DNA of 64,000 nt from NCBI RefSeq assembly GCF_040629175.1, contig NZ_JBEXUX010000017.1, forward strand, positions 97,779 through 161,778, given 5' to 3'. The notes under the pieces are model-generated. The model saw only the letters and a program-made list of their open reading frames with translations. It did not search any database and was not told the DNA's origin. Shown here piece by piece: positions 23,016-30,898 of the stretch (its first letter is position 1; each line of letters starts with the position of its first letter). The DNA comes from Embleya sp040629175. GTDB taxonomy: Bacteria > Actinomycetota > Actinomycetes > Streptomycetales > Streptomycetaceae. Position numbers and translations under genes: made by a program.

Positions 23016-23227
23016 CTGCCGCCGTGCCCCCGTCGGGCTGACGCCTTCACGCTCGTCGCCCCCGACCGCCCGCACGCCGGCCTCCTGCGGCCGTTCTGCG
23101 CGAAGTCTCGGTGTAACGCTTCTTCGTAGTTCTTCCTGTGGGCACTTTCGTGCCAATTGATGCGCAGGTCCACGGCCGCTCCGTACCGCCACCCCCGTCC
23201 CCACGGTGCCCGTTCAGGAGCCCTGCC
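23016..23227 (+). promoter_or_regulatory. Putative attenuator spacer before the transporter
   Basis: A 212-nt untranslated stretch between the leader peptide and the transporter. It contains the stem GGCAC-TTTC-GTGCC (23141-23154). GGGCAC at its base could instead pair with GTGCCC just upstream of the transporter Shine-Dalgarno, which gives a switch-like alternative. The rest is GC-rich. The structure is inferred by eye. Confidence 0.4.
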
Positions 23228-24559
23228 TTGTCTGCTGTGGATTCACTCAAGTCCCTGAAGAGAACCCCCTTCTCGGCTCAGATCGCCGCCGGCCTCGTGC
23301 TCGGTGTGGTCCTCGGCTTCATCGCCAAGGAGTACAGCGTCTCGTGGCTGACCGAGACGCTCGACCAGATCGGCACGATCTTCGTCCAGTTGCTCAAGCT
23401 GGCCGTACCGCCGCTGGTGTTCACCGCGATCCTGGTCAGCGTCGTCAACCTGCGGAACGTCAACAACGCCGCGCGGCTGGCCGCGCGCACGCTGCTGTGG
23501 TTCCTGATCACGTCGCTGATCGCGGTGGCGATCGGCCTCACCATCGGCCTGATCACCAACCCCGGCGACGGCTTCAAGCTGCCGGCCGACCCGGGCAAGG
23601 CGCCGAAGACCAACGGTGACTGGCTCGACTTCCTCACCGGCATCATCCCGACCAACATCGTCACCGCGTTCTCCGAGGTCAAGGTCCTGCAGATCGTCTT
23701 CCTGGCGGTCGTGCTCGGCTCCGCGATCCTGTCGGTCGGCGCCAAGGCGGAGCCGCTGGTCAAGGGCGCCGAACTGGTCCTGGAGATCGTCCAGAAGGCG
23801 CTGTGGTGGGTCATCAAGCTGTCCCCGCTGGGCACGCTGGGCCTGATCGGCACCTCGGTCGCCACCTACGGCTGGGACCTGATCAAGCCGCTGGGCACGT
23901 TCACCGCCGACATCTACATCGGTTGCGCGCTGGTGATGTTCGTGGTCTACCCGCTGCTGCTCGCGCTGGTCGGCAAGGTCAACCCGCTGAACTACTTCAA
24001 GGGCGCGTGGCCGGCCATCCAGCTCGCGTTCGTCTCGCGCTCCTCGGTCGGCACCATGCCGGTCACCCAGAAGGTCACCGAGCGCCTCGGCGTCCCGAAG
24101 GACTACGCCTCGTTCGCGGTGCCGTTCGGCGCCACCACGAAGATGGACGGTTGCGCCGCGGTCTACCCGGCGATCGCCGCGATCTTCGTGGCCGAGGTCT
24201 ACGGCGTGAACCTGGGCATCAAGGAATACCTGCTGATCGCGTTCGTCTCGGTGATCGGCTCGGCGGCCACCGCCGGTCTCACCGGCGCGATCATCATGCT
24301 GACCCTCACGCTCAGCACGGTGAACCTGCCGCTGGCGGGCGTCGCGCTGCTGCTGGCGATCGACCCGATCCTGGACATGATGCGCACCGCCACCAACGTG
24401 GCCGGGCAGGTGGTCGTGCCGATCCTGGTCTCGGCGCGCGAGAAGACGCTGGACCTGGAGATGTACAACAACCCGCGTGACCTGGAAGCGCCCGACGAGC
24501 CGGCCGCGCCGCACGTCCCGCTCCAGAAGACGGCGGAGCGCGAACCGGTCTCGGTCTGA
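23228..24559 (+). CDS. DAACS-family Na+/dicarboxylate-amino acid (cystine?) symporter
   Basis: A 443-residue, multi-helix (8 TM plus two re-entrant loops) secondary transporter of the GltP/DctA/TcyP family. Diagnostic motifs: the serine-rich hairpin SRSSVGTMPVT (about residue 275), GATTKMDGCAA in helix 7, and DPILDMMRTATNV in helix 8, whose Asp/Asn bind Na+ and substrate. A TTG start at 23228 is supported by AGGAG with 7-nt spacing; in-frame codons upstream are unlike any transporter N-terminus. The Cys-codon leader upstream suggests that the cargo is cystine, as for the family member TcyP, although glutamate/aspartate or C4-dicarboxylates cannot be excluded. A bidirectional terminator follows. 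Confidence 0.88.
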   Translation: MSAVDSLKSLKRTPFSAQIAAGLVLGVVLGFIAKEYSVSWLTETLDQIGTIFVQLLKLAVPPLVFTAILVSVVNLRNVNNAARLAARTLLWFLITSLIAVAIGLTIGLITNPGDGFKLPADPGKAPKTNGDWLDFLTGIIPTNIVTAFSEVKVLQIVFLAVVLGSAILSVGAKAEPLVKGAELVLEIVQKALWWVIKLSPLGTLGLIGTSVATYGWDLIKPLGTFTADIYIGCALVMFVVYPLLLALVGKVNPLNYFKGAWPAIQLAFVSRSSVGTMPVTQKVTERLGVPKDYASFAVPFGATTKMDGCAAVYPAIAAIFVAEVYGVNLGIKEYLLIAFVSVIGSAATAGLTGAIIMLTLTLSTVNLPLAGVALLLAIDPILDMMRTATNVAGQVVVPILVSAREKTLDLEMYNNPRDLEAPDEPAAPHVPLQKTAEREPVSV

Positions 24560-24574
24560 CGCTCCCGCTCGACA

Positions 24575-24615
24575 GGCGCCCCCGATCCCCTCGTGCCGAA
24601 GGGGTCGGGGGCGCC
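24575..24615. terminator. Bidirectional terminator, transporter / WYL gene
   Basis: A perfect 16-bp GC stem (24575-24591 with 24600-24615) with an 8-base loop lies between two converging genes, 15 nt past the symporter stop and 7 nt before the regulator's stop. Confidence 0.8.
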
Positions 24616-24621
24616 GTCGCG

Positions 24622-25632
24622 TCAGGGCGCGGGGACGGCGGGCGCGGTCGCGTCGCCCGCCGGGTCGGGGTCGGCGCCCGGGGTCGCGCCCGTGTAGCGC
24701 CGGGCCAACCGGCGGATGTAGGCGACCAGTTCGGGCGGGTCCTCGACCTCGAAGTCGGCGTCCAACAGGCTGATGTAGACGGCCAGGTTCTCGATGCTGG
24801 ACGCCCCGGTCTCGAACACGCAGGTGTCGTCGTCGACCACCGCGAACGAGCCGAAGGCCGGTGGCACCCGATCGGCCACCGAGGCGATCGGCGCACGCAC
24901 CAGCACCCGGGCCCGGACCTGGCCGCGCGCGCTCTCCACGCCCTGGTTCACGAAGGCCGCCACGTCGCCGTCGGCGGGCAGTTCGCGCGGCGTGAAGCGG
25001 GGTCCGTGCGGCGGGCGCGGGGTGATCCGGTCCATCCGGAAGGTGCGCCAGTCCTCGCGCTTCATGTCCCACGCGACCAGGTACCAGCGGCCCATCCGGT
25101 GCACGAGCCGATAGGGCTCGACCACCCGCGAGGTCTCCTTGCCGTCGTGCGAGCTGTAGCCGAAGCGCAGTTGCTCGTGGTCGCGGCAGGAGCCGGCCAG
25201 TACGGTCATCACGTCCATGTCCACGGCCGGACCGGTCTGGCGAACCGGGACGGTGTACTTCTGCAGTGCCTTGACCCGGCGGTGCAGCCGGGACGGGAGC
25301 ACCTGGTCGAGCTTGGTGAGCGCGCGCAACATCGCCTCGTCCATCCCGTCCACGACGCTGCCCGCGGCGATCCGCAGGCCGACCACGACGCTGACCGCCT
25401 CCTCGTCGTCCAGCAGCAGCGGCGGCAGCGCCTTGCCGGCGCCGAGCCGGTAGCCGCCGACCACGCCGCGCCGCGCGTGCACCGGATAGCCCAGGCCGCG
25501 CAACCGCTCGATGTCGTAGCGGACCGTGCGCCCGCTCACGCCGAGGCGTTCGGCCAGTTCCGGGCCGGTCCAGTCGGGCCGCGTCTGCATGAGCGAGAGC
25601 ATGCGCAGAAGTCGCGCCGAGGTTTCCAACAT
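24622..25632 (-). CDS. WYL-domain transcriptional regulator (YafY-type)
   Basis: A 336-residue regulator: an N-terminal HTH_11 winged helix (ARLLRMLSLMQTR, then LAERLGVSGRTVRYDIERLRGLGY), a middle WYL domain (about 145-215, with YRLVHRMGRWYLVAWD) and a C-terminal extension (WCx-like, ISLLDADFEVEDPPELVAYIRRLARR). WYL domains bind nucleic-acid or nucleotide ligands in many actinobacterial regulators. It is divergently arranged with a DHA2-type exporter (74-nt gap), which suggests it controls that transporter. A terminator hairpin lies past its stop. Confidence 0.85.
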   Translation of the reverse strand: MLETSARLLRMLSLMQTRPDWTGPELAERLGVSGRTVRYDIERLRGLGYPVHARRGVVGGYRLGAGKALPPLLLDDEEAVSVVVGLRIAAGSVVDGMDEAMLRALTKLDQVLPSRLHRRVKALQKYTVPVRQTGPAVDMDVMTVLAGSCRDHEQLRFGYSSHDGKETSRVVEPYRLVHRMGRWYLVAWDMKREDWRTFRMDRITPRPPHGPRFTPRELPADGDVAAFVNQGVESARGQVRARVLVRAPIASVADRVPPAFGSFAVVDDDTCVFETGASSIENLAVYISLLDADFEVEDPPELVAYIRRLARRYTGATPGADPDPAGDATAPAVPAP

Positions 25633-25706
25633 GAACCGCAGTCTGCCGGCTCCGGCCGACCGAAACAGGAACGAATCCTGCCTCTTTCGGATTTAGCCTC
25701 GGAGAC

Positions 25707-27434
25707 GTGGAAAACAGCGGCGAGAAGACCCTCGCAACCCCGATCTCCCCGTCCTCCGTAGGCCCCAGGCAGCGCTGGCTCGGACTTCTGGCGGTGCTGG
25801 CCGCCACCTTGATGAACCTGCTCGACTCCAGCGTGGTGGGCGTCGCGGCGCCCGCGATCCGGGCGGATCTGGGCGGGGGATACGCCAGTATCCAGTGGAT
25901 CGCGGCCGGTTATACGCTCGCGCTCGCGGTGGGGCTGCTCACCGGCGCGCGGCTCGGCGACATGTACGGCCGCAAGTTCATGCTGATGGTCGGCGTGGTC
26001 GGCTTCGTGGTGCTCTCGGTGGCCTGCGCGCTCGCCTGGTCGCCGGAGACGCTGATCATCGCGAGGGTGCTCCAGGGCCTGCTGGGCGCGCTGATGATTC
26101 CGCAGACCTTCGGCTTGCTCCGGGACCTGTTCCCGCCGGCCGAGATCGGCAAGGCGTTCGCGGTGTTCGGTCCGGCGATCGGGCTGTCCACGGTGCTCGG
26201 GCCGATCGTGGCGGGTGTGCTGGTGGACGGCGACCTGTTCGGCACCGGGTGGCGGATGATCTTCCTGATCAACATCCCGCTGGGCGCCTTCGCGCTGCTG
26301 ATCGGCCGGCGCACGCTGCCGAAGGTGGCGCCGAGCGAGGCGGGCGGGCGGCTCGACGTGGGCGGCATGCTGATCGCCGGGGTCGGTACCTTCATGCTCG
26401 TGCACCCGCTCGTGCAGGGTCGCGAACTGGGCTGGCCGACCTGGTCGTTGATCGAGTGCGCGGTGTCGCTGCCGGTGCTCGGCGCGTTCGCGGTCCACCA
26501 GTTGCGGCGCGAGGCGGCCGGTCGGGTGCCGCTGATCAGGCTGGGTGTCTTCCGTCGGCGGTCGTACGCGTCGGGCGTCGGGTTCGTGATGGTGTTCTTC
26601 GGCGCGATCGTCGGGATCTCGATGGCGATCGGCCTGTTCCTCCAGCTCGGCCTGGGCTACACCCCGACCCGGGCGAGCCTGACGATGGGCGCGTGGGCGC
26701 TCGGCGCGTTCGTCGGCTCGGGCTTCAGCGGGGTGACGATGGGCAAGCTGGGGCGGCGCATCCTGCACATCGGGCTGGCCGTGATGGCGGCGGGCATCAC
26801 CTGGATGTACCTGGTCTTCGACCACGCCGGGGTGGACGTGGGCACCGGCGACCTGCTGCCCGCGCTCGGGCTGTTCGGGCTCGGCATGGGGATGATCTTC
26901 GTCCCGGTCTTCGACATCATCATGGGCGAGGTCGAGGACCACGAGGTCGGTTCGGCGTCCGGGGCGCTCGAATCCCTCCAGCAGCTCGGTGCCTCGCTGG
27001 GCATCGCGGTCCTGGGCACGGTGTTCTTCGGCGTGATCGGCGCCCAGGCCACCCACAACTTCGACGACGAGGCGGCGCCGAGGCTGCGCACGGAGCTGAC
27101 CGCGGCGGGTGTCCCGGTGAGCACGCAGGACGCGATCGTGGCCGGGCTCCGGGCGTGCGTGGACGACCGGGAGAACGCCACCGACCCGGACCGGCTCCCG
27201 GCGAGCTGCACCACCGTCCCGGTCACCCCCGCCTCCGCCGAGGCGGTCGCGAAGGCGGGCGCCGACACCCACGTCCGCTCCTCGGTCGACGCGGTCGAGC
27301 GCACGACGCTGCTGGCCCTGGGCCTGACGGCGGTCGCCTTCGCCCTGGGCTTCCTCCTCCCCAAGCGAGCCCGGGAAAACCAAGCCCTCGTCCCGGACCC
27401 GTCCCCCACCCACCACGAGCCGGCCCTGGTCTGA
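25707..27434 (+). CDS. MFS exporter, DHA2 (EmrB/QacA) type
   Basis: A 575-residue transporter with 14 predicted helices. Motif A-like GARLGDMYGRKFML (about residue 78) and the motif C-like GLSTVLGPIVAG, with the N-terminal LDSSVVGVAAPAI motif D1, identify the 14-TM DHA2 drug:H+ antiporters. The extracellular loop between the last two helices is long and contains two Cys (CVDDR; SCTT). GTG 25707 has GGAG only 3 nt upstream, so the exact start is not certain. It is divergent from the WYL regulator and closed by a hairpin. Likely role: export of hydrophobic compounds, controlled by the WYL protein. Confidence 0.85.
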   Translation: MENSGEKTLATPISPSSVGPRQRWLGLLAVLAATLMNLLDSSVVGVAAPAIRADLGGGYASIQWIAAGYTLALAVGLLTGARLGDMYGRKFMLMVGVVGFVVLSVACALAWSPETLIIARVLQGLLGALMIPQTFGLLRDLFPPAEIGKAFAVFGPAIGLSTVLGPIVAGVLVDGDLFGTGWRMIFLINIPLGAFALLIGRRTLPKVAPSEAGGRLDVGGMLIAGVGTFMLVHPLVQGRELGWPTWSLIECAVSLPVLGAFAVHQLRREAAGRVPLIRLGVFRRRSYASGVGFVMVFFGAIVGISMAIGLFLQLGLGYTPTRASLTMGAWALGAFVGSGFSGVTMGKLGRRILHIGLAVMAAGITWMYLVFDHAGVDVGTGDLLPALGLFGLGMGMIFVPVFDIIMGEVEDHEVGSASGALESLQQLGASLGIAVLGTVFFGVIGAQATHNFDDEAAPRLRTELTAAGVPVSTQDAIVAGLRACVDDRENATDPDRLPASCTTVPVTPASAEAVAKAGADTHVRSSVDAVERTTLLALGLTAVAFALGFLLPKRARENQALVPDPSPTHHEPALV

Positions 27435-27449
27435 CCGCGGCCCCACCCC

Positions 27450-27489
27450 CGATCGGCGCGGCGCCCCTCCCCGGGGCCCGCGCCGATCG
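27450..27489 (+). terminator. Terminator after DHA2 exporter
   Basis: An inverted repeat with a 10-bp outer stem CGATCGGCGC/GCGCCGATCG (27450-27459 with 27480-27489) and an inner GCCCC/GGGGC helix lies 15 nt past the exporter stop. Confidence 0.65.
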
Positions 27490-27678
27490 CCGTTTCGACC
27501 CGGACTCGGCCCGCCGACGGCGACCGTCGCCGGGTGCGCGCGGTGCCGCGCTTCCTCGAACGCGGCCGAGCGCGGCTCCACATGCGGGGTCACCGCACGC
27601 CCGCTTCCCGAACCACCGTGTTCCGGGGTTGTCCGGGGCTCGTTCGGACACCGGGCGAAGGCGCGCGAGAATGGTTGT

Positions 27679-28197
27679 ATGACAACGCCCGTCCGGCTTT
27701 CCGCGATCGATCTCGTCACGTACACCCCCGGTCTGGCCGCGTTGCTCGTGGACGCGGTCGAGGACGGGGCCGGGGTCGGGTTCCTCGCGCCGCTGCCGAT
27801 CGACGCGGCCGCCGAGTGGTGGGCGGCCCAGGGGACCGAGATACGCAGCAATCGCACCGCGGTCTGGGTGACCGCGGACCACGAGGGTGTCACCGGGACC
27901 ATCCAGCTCCGATTCGCCGGCATGCCGGACAGTCGGCATCGCGCCTCGGTGTTCGGACTGCTGGTCCACCGGCGCGCCCGAGGCAACGGGATAGCCCGCG
28001 AACTGCTGTCCACCGCAGAGCAGTTCGCCGCCGCGGCGGGCCGCAGCCTGCTCACCCTGGACGCCCGGACCGGCAGCGACGCGGAGCGGTTGTACAAGAG
28101 CGCCGGCTGGGTCGAGTCGGGCGCCATCCCCGCCTATGCCGCGGACCCGTCGGGCGTGCTGCGTACCAGCACGCTCTTCCACAAGTACCTGGGCTGA
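27679..28197 (+). CDS. GNAT-family N-acetyltransferase
   Basis: A 172-residue GNAT. The acetyl-CoA-binding A motif is VHRRARGNGIARELL (about residues 95-110; R/Q-x-x-G-x-G/A pattern). A VWVTADHEGVTGTIQL beta strand pair precedes it, and AERLYKSAGWVESG is the usual motif B end (L-Y-x-x-x-G-F/W). ATG 27679 begins right after an AGAATGGTTGT sequence without a strong Shine-Dalgarno. Substrate is unknown; such small GNATs modify amines, antibiotics or proteins. It precedes the DUF4186 gene by 27 nt and is probably co-transcribed. Confidence 0.82.
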   Translation: MTTPVRLSAIDLVTYTPGLAALLVDAVEDGAGVGFLAPLPIDAAAEWWAAQGTEIRSNRTAVWVTADHEGVTGTIQLRFAGMPDSRHRASVFGLLVHRRARGNGIARELLSTAEQFAAAAGRSLLTLDARTGSDAERLYKSAGWVESGAIPAYAADPSGVLRTSTLFHKYLG

Positions 28198-28224
28198 GCC
28201 GGACGGGTTACCGTTGGAGGCGAT

Positions 28225-28728
28225 ATGACAACCAAGACCTCCAAGGGCGCCAGGCCCGAGCCGCTCGACGCCCGCCTGGACGCGATCGGCAAGCTGCCCT
28301 CCCGCGCCAAGTTCCACCTGCCCGGCCGGGAGCGTACGGTCGCCGTGACGTTGGGCGAATCGGGTGTGCGCTGGTACGCGTACGACTTGGTCGCGCGTCG
28401 CCTGGGCCCCGCGAAGCCCAGCAAGGAAGGCCGGCAGACCCCGTACCGCGGGCACCCGGTGTTCGTCGCCCAGCACGCCACCGGCACCTGCTGCCGGGGC
28501 TGCCTCGAAGAACTGCACGCCATCCCCAAGGGCCGGCCGCTGGACAAGGCCGAGCTCAACTACGTCGTCAACGTCATCTGCCTGTGGCTGACCCGCGAGA
28601 TCGGCCCGGTCGCCAAGCCGAGCGGTCGCGCGGCCCGCGCCCCGCGCTCGGCGATGCCGACCATCCCGGAGAACCCGACGGGCTCCACCAGGTCCACCCG
28701 CGCGACCCGCGCGGCGCGCTCGCGCTGA
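28225..28728 (+). CDS. DUF4186-like protein
   Basis: A 167-residue protein with the DUF4186 core: SRAKFHL (about residue 27), a GRQTPYRGHPVFVAQHAT block near 72, then TCCRGCLEELHAIPKGR, and VVNVICLWLTREI. The CC-x-x-C trio could bind metal. The C-terminal 40 residues are basic and low-complexity (STRSTRATRAARSR) and are not part of the domain. It follows the GNAT gene in the same operon. Function of DUF4186 is unknown; the metal ligand idea is inferred. ATG 28225 has GGAGGCGAT about 6 nt upstream. Confidence 0.8.
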   Translation: MTTKTSKGARPEPLDARLDAIGKLPSRAKFHLPGRERTVAVTLGESGVRWYAYDLVARRLGPAKPSKEGRQTPYRGHPVFVAQHATGTCCRGCLEELHAIPKGRPLDKAELNYVVNVICLWLTREIGPVAKPSGRAARAPRSAMPTIPENPTGSTRSTRATRAARSR

Positions 28729-28735
28729 CCATCGT

Positions 28736-28774
28736 CCGGGCCGCTCCCGAGGCTCGTCCTCAGGAGCCGCCCGG
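28736..28774. terminator. Hairpin between DUF4186 and Fn3 genes
   Basis: Imperfect arms of about 17 bp (28736-28752 with 28758-28774) overlap the stop codon of the leftward Fn3 gene. It would stop the rightward transcript 8 nt after the DUF4186 stop. Confidence 0.5.
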
Positions 28775-29770
28775 CCCGCTCGGTGCGGGTGCCGCCGGAG
28801 CCGGGCCGCCCGAGGGCGGGTCCGTCAGGGGCAGGTCGGCGGAGAAGGCACCCCACTTCCCGTCGGGCAACTGGCCGCGGATCTTGAGCACATGCCCGGC
28901 CACCGGCCGGTCGCCCAGCGGAAGGCTGTACCGCGCCGTCCCGGGCGGCGGGGCCACGCCCCACATCACCGTGGTCAGAAACTTCCCGTCCAGGTAGACC
29001 TCGTAGCTCGCGACCGTCCCGTCGACGTCCGGCGGTGTCCAACTCAGGTCGACGTAGGTGCCGTCCTCCGCGCTCCGGGGCACCGCCCGCAGCCCCGTCG
29101 GCGCGGTGTCGCGACCGTCCCCGGCGCCCTGCTCGGTGACCACGGTCACCGCGTTGCTCTCCGGCGACTTGTTGTCCGCCGCGTCCCGGGCGGTGACGGT
29201 GAAGCGGTACTCGGTGCCCGGTTGCAGGCCGCTGACCACCGCCGTGGTCAGGCCCCCGGCGACGCTGTGCACCCGCACGCCGGCCTGCCAGATGTCGTAA
29301 GCGCTCACCCCCACGTCGTCCGTGGCGGCCTCCCACGCCAGCGTCGCGCCGGCGGACCCGCGGGCCTGCCCGCGCACGTCGCGCGGCGCGGTCGGCGGCA
29401 CCCGCTCGCCCTGGGCCACGGACAGCGTGGTGGCCGGCACCGCCGCACTGGCCGGTGACACGTTCCCGGCCCGGTCCCGCGCCCGCACGGAGAACGAATA
29501 CGCGGTCCCCGGGGTCAGCCCGCCGACGTCGACCATGTGCCGTCCGCCCTTCACGTCCAGCACCTTCGCGTCCCCGCGATACACCTCGAAGACCGCGACG
29601 TCCGGATCGGCGCGCCACATCACGTGCACCGTCACCGAACTCGACGCGAGCGCGCTGACCTCACCGGGCACCGCCGGCGCCGAGGTGTCCTTCCCGTCCC
29701 CGGAACAGCCCACCGCCCCCAGCGCAACGGCCAACCCGGCCAAGCCGATCCATGCCATTCGTCGCGCCAC
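28760..29770 (-). CDS. Secreted lipoprotein with three fibronectin type III-like domains
   Basis: A 336-residue protein. GTG 29770 (GAGAGG upstream) starts a signal peptide ending in the lipobox LGAVGC, so it is a membrane-anchored lipoprotein outside the cell. The mature chain contains Fn3 repeats with the usual W, Y and L core and PGTxYxFxV motif: about 38-115 (PGTAYSFSV), about 125-215 (PGTEYRFTVTARD) and a divergent third about 225-315 (YVDLSWTPP...). Pro/Ala-rich tails follow. Such proteins tether or assist polysaccharide hydrolases. A DasR-like box lies 25 bp upstream of the start, consistent with chitin/GlcNAc regulation, which is inferred. Confidence 0.8.
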   Translation of the reverse strand: MARRMAWIGLAGLAVALGAVGCSGDGKDTSAPAVPGEVSALASSSVTVHVMWRADPDVAVFEVYRGDAKVLDVKGGRHMVDVGGLTPGTAYSFSVRARDRAGNVSPASAAVPATTLSVAQGERVPPTAPRDVRGQARGSAGATLAWEAATDDVGVSAYDIWQAGVRVHSVAGGLTTAVVSGLQPGTEYRFTVTARDAADNKSPESNAVTVVTEQGAGDGRDTAPTGLRAVPRSAEDGTYVDLSWTPPDVDGTVASYEVYLDGKFLTTVMWGVAPPPGTARYSLPLGDRPVAGHVLKIRGQLPDGKWGAFSADLPLTDPPSGGPAPAAPAPSGPGGS

Positions 29771-29794
29771 GATGCCTCTCTCCAACGAGAGCAA

Positions 29795-29810
29795 ATTGGT
29801 CTAGACATAT
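29795..29810. promoter_or_regulatory. Possible DasR-responsive element (dre-like)
   Basis: ATTGGTCTAGACATAT agrees at 12 of 16 positions with the DasR consensus ACTGGTCTAGACCACT as I recall it, including the full GGTCTAGAC centre. It lies 25 bp upstream of the Fn3 lipoprotein start. DasR is the GntR-type regulator of GlcNAc/chitin genes in streptomycetes. Confidence 0.45.
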
Positions 29811-29878
29811 ATGACACAGCATCCGCCCCACGAACAAGAGACGAAGCATCGCGCTTCTCGATCATTCGGTCTTCGGGG

Positions 29879-30415
29879 CTACTTGCTCAGCGTGTTGGCT
29901 CCCACGATGAACAGTCCGAGCAGCATGTCCACGCCGCCGACCCGGCAGGCCGCGGCCCAGCTCCGGCCGGCCACCCGGGCCGCCGACAGGCCCCAGCCGA
30001 ACAGGGTCGCCGTGTTCAGGAGCAGCACCACCTCGATCGCGGCCTCCTCGCCCCACCACCCCGCCCGCGCGCCGAGCAGCGCGGCCACCGTCGGCAGTAC
30101 CGCGGCCACCAGCGGCCACTCGGTCAGCACGGACCGCGCGGTGCTCGCGGCGACCGCCGTCGGGTCCGCGGTGCGGTGCGCGATGGCATGCGCGTAGCCG
30201 TGCGCCGCGGCCGACGCCAGCGCCGCGAGCAGCACCCACAACGCGTCGTAGCCGGGGTTGGGCACCCCGCTGTCCTGCGTCAGGGCGGCGGCCATCGCAC
30301 TGGCCAGCACCGTCCCGTACACGCCGCCGAACAACAGTCGCTGCACGGGCTCGGCCCGCCGGCCGGGCGCGCCCGATGCACCGGAGCCGCCGAAGCGCCT
30401 GGAGCCGCCGAACAA
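29879..30415 (-). CDS. Hypothetical integral membrane protein
   Basis: A 178-residue protein with about five hydrophobic helices: YGTVLASAMAAAL, ALWVLLAALASAAAHGYAHAIA (includes two His), LVAAVLPTVAALLG, a charged loop, then LLLNTATLFGWGLS and LLGLFIVGANTL. No family is recognised, though the AHGYAHAIAHR segment resembles channel- or iron-transport-like His-bearing helices. A TTG at 30415 has GGGAGG 7 nt upstream and is preferred. ATG 30445 is in frame without a good Shine-Dalgarno, and the start is therefore uncertain. It lies 108 nt upstream of the Fn3 gene, same direction. Confidence 0.6.
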   Translation of the reverse strand: MFGGSRRFGGSGASGAPGRRAEPVQRLLFGGVYGTVLASAMAAALTQDSGVPNPGYDALWVLLAALASAAAHGYAHAIAHRTADPTAVAASTARSVLTEWPLVAAVLPTVAALLGARAGWWGEEAAIEVVLLLNTATLFGWGLSAARVAGRSWAAACRVGGVDMLLGLFIVGANTLSK

Positions 30416-30542
30416 GATCCCACCTCCCGAAGACCCACAAATCATGTCATTTCGGAAGGCGAGGCAGGGTGCCGGGGCGACTCGACCCGTCGGATTCGGG
30501 TGGCGGAGCACTCCGGAGTGCGCCCGCGGCCCCCTCGCCCGG

Positions 30543-30776
30543 TCAGGCGCCGGGGGTGTCCTCGTCGCCCTTGGCCGCTTCCCGCGCGGCGAGGGACGGG
30601 CGGGGGGTGTCGGCCGGCCAGTTGCTCTGGTTGACGTTCACCCGCTTGAGCTGCTTGTTCATCGACTTGAGCAGGAGCCAGGTGGCGACCGCGATCGCGG
30701 CGACCACCACGAACCCGAGCAGGCCGGGCGTGACCTTGCTCTCCTCGACCGCGAGCTGGAGCGCGAGCGGTGTCAT
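30543..30776 (-). CDS. Small single-pass membrane protein next to mca
   Basis: A 77-residue protein: short N-terminus, one transmembrane helix (about residues 18-36, LLGFVVVAAIAVATWLLL), then a basic segment (KSMNKQLKRVN) and a Pro/Ala/Asp-rich cytoplasmic tail. ATG 30776 has AGGAGG about 9 nt upstream. A gene of this kind is found next to mca in many streptomycetes; its function is not known to me. The mca terminator lies between the two genes, so it has its own promoter or depends on read-through. Confidence 0.7.
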   Translation of the reverse strand: MTPLALQLAVEESKVTPGLLGFVVVAAIAVATWLLLKSMNKQLKRVNVNQSNWPADTPRPSLAAREAAKGDEDTPGA

Positions 30777-30845
30777 GACGAACTACCTCCTGGATGGGAA
30801 CCCCTGGTGAACAAGAGTGACATCCGATCGGCAGGACGTATGCAC

Positions 30846-30878
30846 CGAGGGCCCGGAGAGAAGTTCTCCGGGCCCTCG
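30846..30878 (-). terminator. Terminator of mca
   Basis: A perfect 14-bp stem CGAGGGCCCGGAGA / TCTCCGGGCCCTCG (30846-30859 with 30865-30878), loop GAAGT, 21 nt past the mca stop. Confidence 0.75.
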
Positions 30879-30898
30879 TTCGGACGATTTCCCGACCG

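Noticed and set aside
23243..25807. Very long reverse-strand open frame of over 850 codons across the transporter and the WYL gene
   Set aside because: It is antisense to two well-identified proteins and its text is Arg/Gly/Asp-rich low complexity; GC bias lengthens such frames.
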